A stretch of DNA of 64,000 nucleotides from the NCBI GenBank assembly GCA_038120295.1, contig JAYOLL010000002.1:1-64000 (forward strand), written 5' to 3'. Shown one piece after another: positions 16,136 to 24,780 of this stretch. Source of the stretch: JAYOEY01 sp038120295 (GTDB taxonomy: Bacteria > Pseudomonadota > Alphaproteobacteria > MPNO01 > UBA2964). The notes below the pieces were generated by a model. That model saw nothing but the letters and a program-made list of their open reading frames with translations, was not told the origin of the DNA and made no database searches. Each line of letters starts with the position of its first letter. Position 1 is the first letter of the stretch. A program made the position numbers and the translations under genes.

Positions 16136-18483
16136 TACGCGTCCGCCTTTTCTTTTTTGCCGGCCTCTCGGGCCTTTTTGTCGATCAGCTCCGCCAGCCG
16201 GTCCTGGGTGATCGGCAGTTCCGTGACGCGGATATCGAGCGCATCGGCGATGGCGTTGGTCAGCGCGGGAAGGAAGCCCGCCAGCGATGCCTCGCCAGCT
16301 TCCTTGGCGCCGAACGGGCCGTGCGGGTCGTTGGATTCGACGATATGCGCCTCAATCGGAGGGGATTCGACGATCGTCGGGACGCGATAATCCAGCATCG
16401 AGTTGGAAATACCGAGCCCGTTATGGAAACGGGTTTCCTCCATCATCGCCTGCCCCATCCCCATCCAGACCGAGCCTTCGATCTGGCCCTCGACGGTCAG
16501 CGGGTTGAGCGCCTTGCCGCAATCGTGCGCAACCCAGACCTTTTTCACATGGATGTCCGCGGTATCGGGATCGATCTCGATCTCGACTACCTGTGCCGCG
16601 TAGGAAAACGCCATGGTGCCGCCAATCGCTGCGCCGCGATACTTATCGCCGCCCCAGCTTTCCGGGATGGTGTCGAAATTGCCGCGCGCCGTGATCGTGC
16701 CGGTGCCCTCCAGCGCGGCCATCACCACCTCGTCGAAGGTCAGGCCCTGGTCCTGCGTACCGGCGCGATACAGCTCTCCGAGGCATTCGACATCGCCTGG
16801 GTCGACATCGAGCTTGCGGGCCGCCGCCTCGGTAAGGATGGCTTTCAGGTTGGTCGCGGCGTCAATGGCTGCGTTGCCGACCATATAGGTCACGCGCGAC
16901 GAGTAGGCGCCGTTGTCCTTGGGCGTGATCGCACTGTCGCCGGCGACGATGCGGATGCGGCCCATATCGATGCCGAGCACCTCGGCCACGCATTGCGTCA
17001 GGATGGTGCTGGAACCCTGGCCGATTTCCGGCGCGCCGGTGAGGATCGTCAGGCAGCCGTCGAAATCGAGCTTGATGTTGATTGTGGCGTGCGGCTCGCC
17101 GGTCCAGTTGACCGGCTTGGAGGCACCGCTGACATAGTGCGAACACGCCATGCCCATTCCCTTCAGCGGGCCGAGCTTGCCGCGACGTTCCTTCCAGCCG
17201 CTTGCCTTCTCCACGATGTCGAGGCATTCGGGCAGCCCGTAGGAGTTCACCATCAGATCGTTGACGGTAAAGGTCGGCGCCTTGAGCAGGTTTTTGCGCC
17301 GGACTTCGATGGGATCGAGGCCGAGCTCGCGCGCCATCTCGTCGAGCAGGGATTCGAAGGCGAACCGCACATTGACCGTGCCATGGCCGCGGAAGGCCCC
17401 GCAGGGAGGCGTGTTCGTCAGCACCCGGTATCCGTTATAGCGCGCGTTCTGAATGTCGTAGAGCGCGAATATCATCGAGCCGGAATAGAGGATTGTTACC
17501 GTGCCGTATCCGGCATAGGCGCCGCCGCGCTGGGTTGTTGTGGCTTCGACTGCGGTGATGCGACCGTCTTTCGTCAGCCCGATCTTCATCGTGGTTTTCT
17601 GTTCGGGGCGACCCCGATGGGTAATGAAGGTTTCCTCGCGGCTGGCCACGATGCTCACCGTGCCGCAGGCCTTGCGGGCCAGCGCGCCCGCGATGAACTC
17701 GAAATGCAGCGCCTCCGTGCGGCAACCGAACCCGCCGCCGATATGCGGCTTGATCACGCGGATCTTCGATTTCGGCATGCCGAGCGTCTGCTCCAGCATG
17801 AGGTGGACGTAATAGGGGACCTGGGTCGACGGCTTGACGGTCAGCCGGTCGCGCACCGCATCGTATTCTGCGATGGCGGCGTGCGGCTCTGTCTGGACCT
17901 GGCAGACTTCTGCGCAGTCATAGGTATCTTCGCGGACAAGGTCGGCTTCCTCGAAGCCCTTATCGACTTCGCCCAGGTCGTATTCGACATGGCGTTCGAC
18001 ATTGTTCGGGCGCTTCTCGTGCAGGGGCGTCACGCCTTCCGCCACGGCGTCCTCGGCAGTGAAACAGGCCGGCAGTTCCTCGTATACCACTTCGATCAGG
18101 TCGAGCGCCTTCTGCGCCGTGGCGACATCGATGGCGGCGACGGCCGCGACCGCCTCGCCGCGATAGCGTACGCGATCGCGCGCGATCGGCCATTCGTTGC
18201 GGGCGATGGGCAGCACGCCGAACTGGCCGACGAAATCCATGCCCGTGACGACGGCCTCGACGCCCGGTAGCGCCTCGGCCGCTGAGGTGTCAATCGACAG
18301 GATATTGGCGTGTGCATAAGGGCTCCGCAGGATGCGCCCTACCAGCGCGCCCTTCTCGACGAAATCGGCGGCGTAAAGCGCTTTGCCGGAGACTTTCTCC
18401 GGCCCGTCAACCATCGGCATCGGCGCACCGATGGACTGCACCGGCTGCACGTTTGCGGGTCTGATCGGCGCGTTCTCGTTCAT
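16135..18483 (-). CDS. hcrA: 4-Hydroxybenzoyl-CoA reductase-like molybdopterin subunit (alpha)
   Basis: This 782-residue large subunit of the molybdenum-hydroxylase family starts at ATG 18483, overlapping the hcrC stop as ATGA. It has the aldehyde-oxidase/xanthine-dehydrogenase N-terminal hammerhead (VSGKALYAADF near residue 32). The molybdopterin-binding stretches include PHIGGGFGCRTE, CGAFRGHGTVNVRFAFE, GAPEIGQGSSTILTQ and FGAKEAGEASLAGFLPALTNAIADAL near 705-730, with the catalytic Glu region at its end. With hcrB and hcrC it should reductively remove the para-hydroxyl of a hydroxybenzoyl-CoA thioester, or a similar substrate. No molybdenum-cofactor chaperone gene is in the window. Confidence 0.87.
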   Translation of the reverse strand: MNENAPIRPANVQPVQSIGAPMPMVDGPEKVSGKALYAADFVEKGALVGRILRSPYAHANILSIDTSAAEALPGVEAVVTGMDFVGQFGVLPIARNEWPIARDRVRYRGEAVAAVAAIDVATAQKALDLIEVVYEELPACFTAEDAVAEGVTPLHEKRPNNVERHVEYDLGEVDKGFEEADLVREDTYDCAEVCQVQTEPHAAIAEYDAVRDRLTVKPSTQVPYYVHLMLEQTLGMPKSKIRVIKPHIGGGFGCRTEALHFEFIAGALARKACGTVSIVASREETFITHRGRPEQKTTMKIGLTKDGRITAVEATTTQRGGAYAGYGTVTILYSGSMIFALYDIQNARYNGYRVLTNTPPCGAFRGHGTVNVRFAFESLLDEMARELGLDPIEVRRKNLLKAPTFTVNDLMVNSYGLPECLDIVEKASGWKERRGKLGPLKGMGMACSHYVSGASKPVNWTGEPHATINIKLDFDGCLTILTGAPEIGQGSSTILTQCVAEVLGIDMGRIRIVAGDSAITPKDNGAYSSRVTYMVGNAAIDAATNLKAILTEAAARKLDVDPGDVECLGELYRAGTQDQGLTFDEVVMAALEGTGTITARGNFDTIPESWGGDKYRGAAIGGTMAFSYAAQVVEIEIDPDTADIHVKKVWVAHDCGKALNPLTVEGQIEGSVWMGMGQAMMEETRFHNGLGISNSMLDYRVPTIVESPPIEAHIVESNDPHGPFGAKEAGEASLAGFLPALTNAIADALDIRVTELPITQDRLAELIDKKAREAGKKEKADA

Positions 18484-18968
18484 GCCGCGCTCCCTGTCTC
18501 GGACAGTTCGGCCGCGGCGGCCTGGACCGACTCGATGATTTTCACGTAGCCGGTGCAACGACAAATATTGGCCGCCATCCCGCGGCGAATATCGGTTTCG
18601 GTTGGGGTGGGATTATCGCGCAGCAGCCCTTCGGCCGCCATGATCATGCCCGGCGTGCAGAACCCGCACTGGGCGCCCAGTTTCTCGTGGAACCCTTTCT
18701 GGAGCGCCGACAGACGCCCGCTCTTTTCCAGCGATTCGACCGTCTCGACAGACTTGCCGTTGCAGGCGGCAGCAAGCGTCAGGCAGGCATGGCGGGGCTT
18801 ATCGTCTACCAGCACGGTACAGCAGCCGCATTCGCCCCCGTCGCAACCGATCTTGGTCCCGGTCAGTCCCGCGACTTCACGCAGGAAGTCGACCAGCAGC
18901 ATATTGTCCGGCACCGCGTCGTCGCGCACACGCCCGTTGAGCGTCATTGAAACCAGTGTTTTCGCCAT
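18480..18968 (-). CDS. hcrC: 4-Hydroxybenzoyl-CoA reductase-like [2Fe-2S] subunit (gamma)
   Basis: The 162-residue iron-sulfur subunit carries two [2Fe-2S] clusters. The plant-ferredoxin-type cluster uses Cys42, Cys47, Cys50 and Cys62 (GCDGGECGCC...RHAC). The helical-domain cluster uses Cys101, Cys104, Cys136 and Cys138 (CGFCTPGMIM...ICRCTGY). It is the first gene of the minus-strand hcrCAB operon, whose three genes overlap by 1-4 bases. The promoter region upstream holds a 20-bp palindrome shared with the ligase/Ior promoter region at 31144. Confidence 0.92.
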   Translation of the reverse strand: MAKTLVSMTLNGRVRDDAVPDNMLLVDFLREVAGLTGTKIGCDGGECGCCTVLVDDKPRHACLTLAAACNGKSVETVESLEKSGRLSALQKGFHEKLGAQCGFCTPGMIMAAEGLLRDNPTPTETDIRRGMAANICRCTGYVKIIESVQAAAAELSETGSAA

Positions 18969-19040
18969 GTTTTCAACCTATTACGGCAGCTGCGCCTGCA
19001 TGCGCCATCGCCCCCGGTGGATATAAAGGTTTGGTATCAT

Positions 19041-19060
19041 ATTGTTGGGTGTCAAACAAT
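19041..19060. promoter_or_regulatory. 20-bp palindromic operator between hcrC and chromate transporter
   Basis: ATTGTT-N8-AACAAT lies 73 bp upstream of hcrC and 71 bp upstream of the divergent transporter. The reverse complement of the site at 31144-31163 matches it at 17 of 20 positions, including the N8 spacer's GGGTG. The form is typical of dimeric MarR/TetR-type repressor sites. On the minus strand a TTGACA overlaps one arm. The regulator is not identified. Confidence 0.65.
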
Positions 19061-19130
19061 CTGAGCCCGATACAGAAACTGTCATGTTCGTGCATCATAC
19101 TACCGGTTTTATTCGAGAAAGGAGCGACTG

Positions 19131-20366
19131 GTGTCAGACGAATCCCGTGGGGACGAGAACCTGGCGGTGCGCATTACGCCGCTTCAGGTTTTTCTCACCT
19201 TTCTGCGTCTCGGTTTCACCTCTTTCGGCGGGCCGGTCGCGCATCTCGGATATTTTCAGACGGAATTCGTCGAGCGAAAAAAATGGCTGAACCAGCGCGC
19301 CTATGCGGACCTCGTCGCGCTGTGCCAGTTCCTGCCGGGTCCGGCGTCCAGCCAGGTCGGGATCGGCATCGGTCTGACAAAAGCCGGCATCGCTGGTGCT
19401 TTTGCCGCCTGGATCGCTTTTACCACCCCGTCGGCCGTGGCGCTCGCGGCGTTCGGTTACGGTGTGATCGCCTTTGAGGGCGTTATCGATTCCGGGGCGA
19501 TACACGGGCTCAAGGTCGTCGCTGTCGCTGTTGTCGCTCAGGCCGTCTGGGGCATGGCCCGCAGCCTGTGCCCCGACGCGCAACGGGTGACAGTGGCGGT
19601 GCTGGCGGCGATCGGCGTGCTCGCTGCGCCGGGTCCGCTCGCGCAGGTCGGCGTAATCGTCGCGGGCGGGCTTGTCGGGCTCGTTCTGTTTCGCGATGAC
19701 GTGGACGAAGAACCGACCGCGCTCGGCGTCGGCGTCGGGCGCGGTTTAGCCGTCTCCTGCCTCGTCCTGTTCTTCGTCGGGTTGATTGCCCTGCCGTTTA
19801 TCGCCGCAGGTTCTTCAGACCAGACCCTACAGCTGGTCGACAGCTTCTACCGTTCGGGATCGCTGGTGTTCGGTGGAGGACATGTGGTGTTGCCCCTGCT
19901 CCAGAACGAGGTGGTTCCATCGGGCTGGGTCACGGACGGCGCGTTTCTCGCCGGTTATGGCGCAGCCCAGGCCGTGCCGGGACCGCTCTTTACCTTCTCT
20001 GCCTATCTCGGCGCGGTGATGGGGCCCGAACCCAACGGCGTGCTTGGTGCGCTCATCTGCCTGCTGGCGATCTTTGCGCCGTCCTTCCTGCTGGTGATCG
20101 GCGCGCTGCCTTTCTGGGATGCGCTACGTCGACACCGAGCGATGCGGAATGCGTTGCTCGGCATCAACGCCGCCGTGGTCGGGCTCCTGCTTGCGGCGTT
20201 CTATTCGCCGGTCTGGACCAGCGGTATTCTGTCGGCATCTGATTTCGCCCTTGCCATTATTGCCTTCGTGTTGCTCGTGTTCTGGAAAGTGGCGCCGTGG
20301 CTGGTTGTCCTGCTGGGCGCCGCCGGGGGCTGGGTCGTCACACTTCTGCCGCCGGTCGCCGGCTAG
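19131..20366 (+). CDS. chrA: Chromate-transporter (CHR) family protein, two-domain
   Basis: The 411-residue inner-membrane protein starts at GTG 19131 after GAAAGGAGCGACTG. It contains two homologous CHR domains. The first has FLRLGFTSFGGPVAHLGYF near residue 20 and QFLPGPASSQVGIGIG near 70. The second has YRSGSLVFGGGHVVLPLLQNE near 242 and YGAAQAVPGPLFTFSAYLGA near 275. Family members export chromate by proton exchange, though many are tested only by homology. The gene is divergent from hcrCAB across the shared operator, so it may be co-regulated and move another oxyanion. Confidence 0.87.
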   Translation: MSDESRGDENLAVRITPLQVFLTFLRLGFTSFGGPVAHLGYFQTEFVERKKWLNQRAYADLVALCQFLPGPASSQVGIGIGLTKAGIAGAFAAWIAFTTPSAVALAAFGYGVIAFEGVIDSGAIHGLKVVAVAVVAQAVWGMARSLCPDAQRVTVAVLAAIGVLAAPGPLAQVGVIVAGGLVGLVLFRDDVDEEPTALGVGVGRGLAVSCLVLFFVGLIALPFIAAGSSDQTLQLVDSFYRSGSLVFGGGHVVLPLLQNEVVPSGWVTDGAFLAGYGAAQAVPGPLFTFSAYLGAVMGPEPNGVLGALICLLAIFAPSFLLVIGALPFWDALRRHRAMRNALLGINAAVVGLLLAAFYSPVWTSGILSASDFALAIIAFVLLVFWKVAPWLVVLLGAAGGWVVTLLPPVAG

Positions 20367-20442
20367 CCATTGACGTTTTCCGCATGGGCGCTTTGGGGTA
20401 GGATTCCCCGATTCCCATCCTGTCCGAACCTTGGAGCGTTGA

Positions 20443-21261
20443 ATGTCTGATCCCCTGTTGCCGCTTATCGTCGAGCCCGATGCGCTGGAAGCCGCGCTCG
20501 GGACGGATGGTTTGCTCGTCGTCGACCTGAGCGACCCCGACAAATTCGAGGAAGCGCATATACCCGGTTCCGTAAACCTTCCCTATCCCTCCATCATCGG
20601 GCCGCGCCCGCCGGCCATGGGCGCGATCGCCGCCGCCGATCAGCTTTCCGCCGCGTTGTCCGCCACAGGCGCGACACCGGATACGCATATTGTCGCCTGC
20701 GACAGGGAAGGGACCGCCAAGGCGTCACGGTTTCTCTGGACGCTCGACGTAATCGGGCATCGACGCTTTTCGCTGCTGAGCGGCGGGCTGCATAGCTGGG
20801 CCGGCGAAGGCCATCCGGTGGAGACCGGGCCCGTGTCCACGACCCAAAGCGAGTATCCGGTGACGCAGGGAACGGAAGGAATCGCCGACAAGGACTACAT
20901 CCTGTCGCATCTCGATGACGGTTCCATGGTGGTGCTCGACTGCCGGACGCCGGCGGAATATGACGGGTCGGACGTGCGCTCGGCGCGGGGCGGGCACATA
21001 CCCGGCGCCGTCAACATGGACTGGACCATGGCGCTCGACCGCTCGCGCAATTTCCGCATGAAGCCCGACGAAGAACTGCGGGCGCTGCTGGCCGAACGCG
21101 GTGTCACCGGTAACAAGGAAGTGATCGTTCATTGCCAGACACATCATCGTTCAGCGCATACATATGTAATGCTGAAATCGCTCGGGTTCGAAAAAATCCG
21201 GGGCTATGACGGTTCATGGTCGGAATGGGGCAACGACCCCGATCTGCCCATCGAGGCCTGA
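20443..21261 (+). CDS. Two-domain rhodanese (sulfurtransferase)
   Basis: This 272-residue protein has tandem rhodanese domains. The N-terminal one includes VVDLSDPDKFEEAHIPGSVNLPY and a loop with Cys (ACDREGTAKASR). The C-terminal one has VLDCRTPAEYDG, GHIPGAVNMDW and the active-site loop HCQTHHRSAH near residue 226. The usual CRxGxR/T active-site sequence is replaced by CQTHHR, so substrate and activity may differ from thiosulfate sulfurtransferase. It leads a plus-strand run with VOC, radical SAM and M20 genes, separated by gaps of 38, 6 and 24 bp. Confidence 0.88.
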   Translation: MSDPLLPLIVEPDALEAALGTDGLLVVDLSDPDKFEEAHIPGSVNLPYPSIIGPRPPAMGAIAAADQLSAALSATGATPDTHIVACDREGTAKASRFLWTLDVIGHRRFSLLSGGLHSWAGEGHPVETGPVSTTQSEYPVTQGTEGIADKDYILSHLDDGSMVVLDCRTPAEYDGSDVRSARGGHIPGAVNMDWTMALDRSRNFRMKPDEELRALLAERGVTGNKEVIVHCQTHHRSAHTYVMLKSLGFEKIRGYDGSWSEWGNDPDLPIEA

Positions 21262-21299
21262 TTTGAGAGGTCTGAAGTCAGAGATCAGAGGGTGAGGCG

Positions 21300-21917
21300 A
21301 TGAAACGGGATTTTCCGCGCGCAGTAGTCGATTACGACGGGCTCGCCGGAGAGGACATGAAGGCGCTGCACGCGATGACGCCGCCCGCCGGCATGCCGTT
21401 CCACATTACAAAGATCGGCCATGTGGTCTTGAAGGTGACCGATCTCGAACGCTCCACAGAGTTCTATACAAAGGTGATGGGGTTCCGCGTCTCCGACGCA
21501 TACCCCGAATCGATGCTGCCGGGCCGCATGGTGCTGATGCGGTTCAACAGCGATCATCACGGGCTCGCCATCATGGGCGGGGCGACGCAGCCGCCGACCG
21601 GTAAGGAAATCCACCATATGGCGTTTCAGGTGGAGACGCTGGACGAAGTGTTCCGTGCCCGGAACCACCTTATCGCCAATGGCGTCGAAATCGATTTCGA
21701 AGGGCGACGTCGCGGCGGCTGCCAGGTGGCGGTCGAATTCCGCGACCCGGACGGCCATTGCCTCGAAATCTACTGGGGGCTCGACCAGGTCGCGGACGGC
21801 GACAATGCGCGCCCGGCGGACGAATGGCGGCCGGTCGCATCGCTCGAGACCGCGGTCGACGATGCACCGCCCGGTCAGGACATGATGCTGGCCGATCCAT
21901 CGTTGCGGCGTAGCTAA
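21300..21917 (+). CDS. VOC-family extradiol-dioxygenase-like protein
   Basis: The product is 205 residues. After a 35-residue leader a VOC domain runs from about 37 to 160. Probable metal ligands are His in KIGHVVLKVTDL (about residue 41), His in EIHHMAFQVETL (about 103) and Glu in GHCLEIYWG (about 158), the 2-His-1-Glu set of type I extradiol dioxygenases. Length and single-domain form match small ring-cleavage enzymes or glyoxalase-like proteins. It sits between a rhodanese and a radical SAM gene, six bases before the latter, so it is likely cotranscribed. The substrate is unknown. Confidence 0.82.
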   Translation: MKRDFPRAVVDYDGLAGEDMKALHAMTPPAGMPFHITKIGHVVLKVTDLERSTEFYTKVMGFRVSDAYPESMLPGRMVLMRFNSDHHGLAIMGGATQPPTGKEIHHMAFQVETLDEVFRARNHLIANGVEIDFEGRRRGGCQVAVEFRDPDGHCLEIYWGLDQVADGDNARPADEWRPVASLETAVDDAPPGQDMMLADPSLRRS

Positions 21918-21923
21918 ATCCCC

Positions 21924-22877
21924 ATGGATGGGTCAGGAGATATCCAGCCGCTCGATCCGGCCAAGTTCCGGGACCCCGACGTCACGGCTGCGGGGGAAAG
22001 ACGGGCGCGGGTTGGGCTGACCTCGCTGGAAACGCTCTGGATCAATACCGGTACGCTGTGCAATCTCGCCTGCGAAAACTGCTATATCGAATCCACGCCC
22101 CGGAACGATCGCCTTTCCTATATTTCGTATGACGAGGTTATCTCCTATCTCGACGAAATTGCGGTGCGGAATCTCGGGACCAGGGAAATCGCCTTCACCG
22201 GGGGCGAGCCCTTTATGAACCCGGACATGATCCGGATTCTGGAAACTGTTCTGGCGCGCGGATTTCGCGCGCTGGTGCTGACCAACGCGATGCGGCCGAT
22301 GCGCCGGCATGACGATGCGCTGAAAAAGCTGCGTTACTGGTTCGACGATCGGCTCATCCTGCGCGTCTCAGTCGATCACTACACGCAGCAACAGCATGAG
22401 AAGGAACGCGGGCCGCGTAGCTGGCAGCCGATGATCGACGGGCTAAAATTCCTGTCGCAGGGAAATTTCGTCACCCATGTCGCCGGCCGCACAATGTGGG
22501 GCGAGGACGAGGCGTCCATGCGCGCCGGTTTCCGCACCCTGTTTGCCCAGCACGATATTCGCATAGACGCCGACGATCCGGTGGCGCTGACCCTGTTCCC
22601 GGAGATGGATCCGGCGCAGGACGTGCCGGAGATCACGGAGCAGTGCTGGTCGATCCTGGGCGTGAATCCCGACGACATCATGTGCGCGTCGTCGCGTATG
22701 GTCGTGAAGCGCAAGGGCGCGAATACGCCCACCGTGGTGGCCTGCACGCTGCTGCCCTACGAAGACGAATTCGATTTCGGCCCGACGCTCGAAGCCGCGT
22801 CGGGCGATGTGGCCCTGAATCACCCGCACTGCGCCAAGTTCTGCGTCCTCGGCGGCGGGGCGTGCAGCAGGGAATAG
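21924..22877 (+). CDS. Radical SAM protein
   Basis: The 317-residue product has the radical SAM cluster motif Cys-x3-Cys-x2-Cys in TLCNLACENCYIES near residues 45-57, followed by the GGEPFMN motif near 90 and LTNAMRPMRRHD near 116. C-terminal cysteines in HPHCAKFCVLGGGAC could hold an auxiliary cluster or bind a substrate. Family members use SAM and [4Fe-4S] to generate a deoxyadenosyl radical. The neighbouring rhodanese, VOC and M20 genes do not reveal the reaction. It starts six bases after the VOC stop, so they are probably one transcript. Confidence 0.88.
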   Translation: MDGSGDIQPLDPAKFRDPDVTAAGERRARVGLTSLETLWINTGTLCNLACENCYIESTPRNDRLSYISYDEVISYLDEIAVRNLGTREIAFTGGEPFMNPDMIRILETVLARGFRALVLTNAMRPMRRHDDALKKLRYWFDDRLILRVSVDHYTQQQHEKERGPRSWQPMIDGLKFLSQGNFVTHVAGRTMWGEDEASMRAGFRTLFAQHDIRIDADDPVALTLFPEMDPAQDVPEITEQCWSILGVNPDDIMCASSRMVVKRKGANTPTVVACTLLPYEDEFDFGPTLEAASGDVALNHPHCAKFCVLGGGACSRE

Positions 22878-22901
22878 GCAACCAGGAACAGGGAGCGACC
22901 G

Positions 22902-24359
22902 ATGGCGGATTCCAACCTTCCCAATGAAAAGAGTTTCGTGTTCGACTTTATCGACCGCAACGAAAAGGCGGTCAGGACCATCTCCGACTCTGTCTTCTAT
23001 TTCGGCGAGGTCGGGATGCAGGAGTTCGAATCGTCGAAGCTGCTGTGCGACACGCTGGAAGAGGCGGGGTTCAACGTCGAGCGAGGCATTTCCGGCTTTC
23101 CGACGGGTTTCTGCGCGACGTTCGGGGAGGGCGAGCCCGTGATCGCGCTCCATACCGAGTACGACGCCAACCCCAACAATTCTCAGGTTTCGGGCGTCGC
23201 CGAGCAGCAATGCATTACCCAGGACGGGCCCGGCCATTGCGAAGGCCATAACTGTAACGCCGCCGTCATGGTATCGGGCGCGATCGCGGCCAAGCGCACG
23301 ATCGAAGAGTTCGGGCTCAAGGGGACGCTCAAGGTGTTCGGCGCGCCGGGGGAGGAACAGCTCATCAGCCGTCCCTACTATGTGCGCGACGGCTGGTTCG
23401 ACGATGTTGATGTCGCACTTCACGATCATATCGGCGGCGAGTTCAATACGGTCTACGGGCTGACCCATTCTGCGGCGATCTCGGCCTATTTCACCTTCCA
23501 CGGCGAGACCGCACACGCCTCCACCGCGCCGTGGAAGGCACGCGATGCGCTGGATGCAGTCATGCTGATGGATATGGGCATGGCGCAGTTCCGCGAGCAC
23601 ATGGAACCCGACATGCGCGCCCATCGCGTCATTACCCATGGCGGCGACCAGCCCAACACCGTGCCGGCGCTGGCGACCGTGTGGTGGACATTCAGGGCGC
23701 CGATGGCCGACGGCGCACGCAAGGTCTATGAGCAGGGCTGCAGGATCGCCCAGGGCGCGGCGATGATGACCAATACCGAAGTCGACATTGAGGTGATGAG
23801 CGCGGTCTGGCCGGTGCGCACCAACCAGGGTCTCGCGGAGGTCATCCAGAACAATATCGAGCTGGTCGGCATGCCGGGCTGGACCGATGATGAGCAGGAT
23901 TTTGCCCGCAAGCTGCAGGAAGCCGCCGGGGTGAAGATCGAAGGGCTGAAACCGGAGATTACGCCCCTCACCGGACCGACTGCGCAACGCGCGCCGTCGA
24001 ACGATTGCGGTGATGTTTCCTGGAAAGTACCGATGGGCCGGGTTTCCTTTCCGTCCAACGTACCGAACGTGCCCTATCACCACTGGGCCGGCGGCGCGGC
24101 GCTGGCCACGGGCATCGCCCACAAGGGCGCTCTCGCCGGCGCCAAGACGCTGGCCGCCACCGTGCTGGACCTGATGCGAGATCCGGCGCTGGTGCAGCGG
24201 GCGAAGGAAACGTTTGCCGATGAAATCGGCGACGTGGTCTACGAACCGCTGGTCCCGCCCGGCCAGCAGCCGCCGGTGGCGCTCAACCGGGAGGTCATGC
24301 AGAGTTTCCGCGAGAAAATGCGGGAGCACTACGTGACCGAGAAGCCGGAGTTCGTATAG
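22902..24359 (+). CDS. M20-family amidohydrolase (AbgB-like)
   Basis: This 485-residue zinc peptidase-fold amidohydrolase resembles p-aminobenzoyl-glutamate hydrolase subunit B. Metal-site stretches are visible: ALHTEYDANPNN near residue 83, GHCEGHNCNAAV near 111 and GAPGEEQLIS near 148. The dimerisation/lid domain spans about 190-310 (FHGETAHASTAPWKARDALDA). A C-terminal HHWAGGAALATGIAHKGA supplies the last metal-binding histidine. It likely hydrolyses an amide bond of a small acylated amino acid. It ends a plus-strand run of four genes and is followed by a repeat mosaic. Confidence 0.88.
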   Translation: MADSNLPNEKSFVFDFIDRNEKAVRTISDSVFYFGEVGMQEFESSKLLCDTLEEAGFNVERGISGFPTGFCATFGEGEPVIALHTEYDANPNNSQVSGVAEQQCITQDGPGHCEGHNCNAAVMVSGAIAAKRTIEEFGLKGTLKVFGAPGEEQLISRPYYVRDGWFDDVDVALHDHIGGEFNTVYGLTHSAAISAYFTFHGETAHASTAPWKARDALDAVMLMDMGMAQFREHMEPDMRAHRVITHGGDQPNTVPALATVWWTFRAPMADGARKVYEQGCRIAQGAAMMTNTEVDIEVMSAVWPVRTNQGLAEVIQNNIELVGMPGWTDDEQDFARKLQEAAGVKIEGLKPEITPLTGPTAQRAPSNDCGDVSWKVPMGRVSFPSNVPNVPYHHWAGGAALATGIAHKGALAGAKTLAATVLDLMRDPALVQRAKETFADEIGDVVYEPLVPPGQQPPVALNREVMQSFREKMREHYVTEKPEFV

Positions 24360-24387
24360 CTACGGGACTCGGTAGTTAAAAAAGCAC

Positions 24388-24767
24388 GTCACCCTCGGGC
24401 TTGACCCGACGGTCTCCTCGTTAACGACACTCGTTCACTTCCTTCGTCATCCTCGTACTTGTCACGAGGATCCACGTTTTTCAGTATGTCTGTTTTAAAA
24501 AACTCGTGGATGGTCGGCCTTTGCCGACCATGACGGAATGTGATTGGACGTGACCCCGGCGCGAGACCCTCGGCTATGGGCGAGAAGGGCGCCTGGGCCC
24601 GAGGGTGACGAGTTCAATACAAGGGGCGTTAAACACACCTCTATCCATCACTCAGACTGTCACCCCGGACCTGATCCGGGGTCCAGCGAACCGGCCGCGA
24701 GGCCGGTGATGACGCAATGTCGCGCTAACGCGCTCTGACTGGATCCGGGGTCATGCCCGGGATGACA
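24388..24767. repeat. Mosaic of nested palindromic intergenic repeats
   Basis: The 421 bp between the M20 gene and the convergent TPP-enzyme gene hold no gene but three inverted-repeat elements. The clearest has 28-bp ends at 24659-24686 and 24739-24766, related as GTCAYCCCGGRCNTGAYCCSGGRTCCAG. A second outer pair starts at about 24389 and ends near 24609 (GTCACCCTCGGGC/GCCCGAGGGTGAC). Nested within it is a third pair at about 24444-24475 and 24503-24536, itself containing a GGTCGGC/GCCGACC hairpin. Such GTCAtCC...CCAG elements are widespread in alphaproteobacterial intergenic DNA. Confidence 0.75.
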
Positions 24768-24780
24768 GCGGAGCAAAAAA

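Noticed and set aside
16321..18270. 649-residue open frame on the plus strand
   Set aside because: It is antisense to hcrA, has no ribosome binding site, and its translation is rich in Asp/Gly/His without any recognisable domain. Long antisense frames are expected in high-GC DNA.
22443..24329. 628-residue minus-strand frame
   Set aside because: It is antisense to the M20 amidohydrolase and radical SAM genes, whose catalytic motifs are clear on the plus strand.
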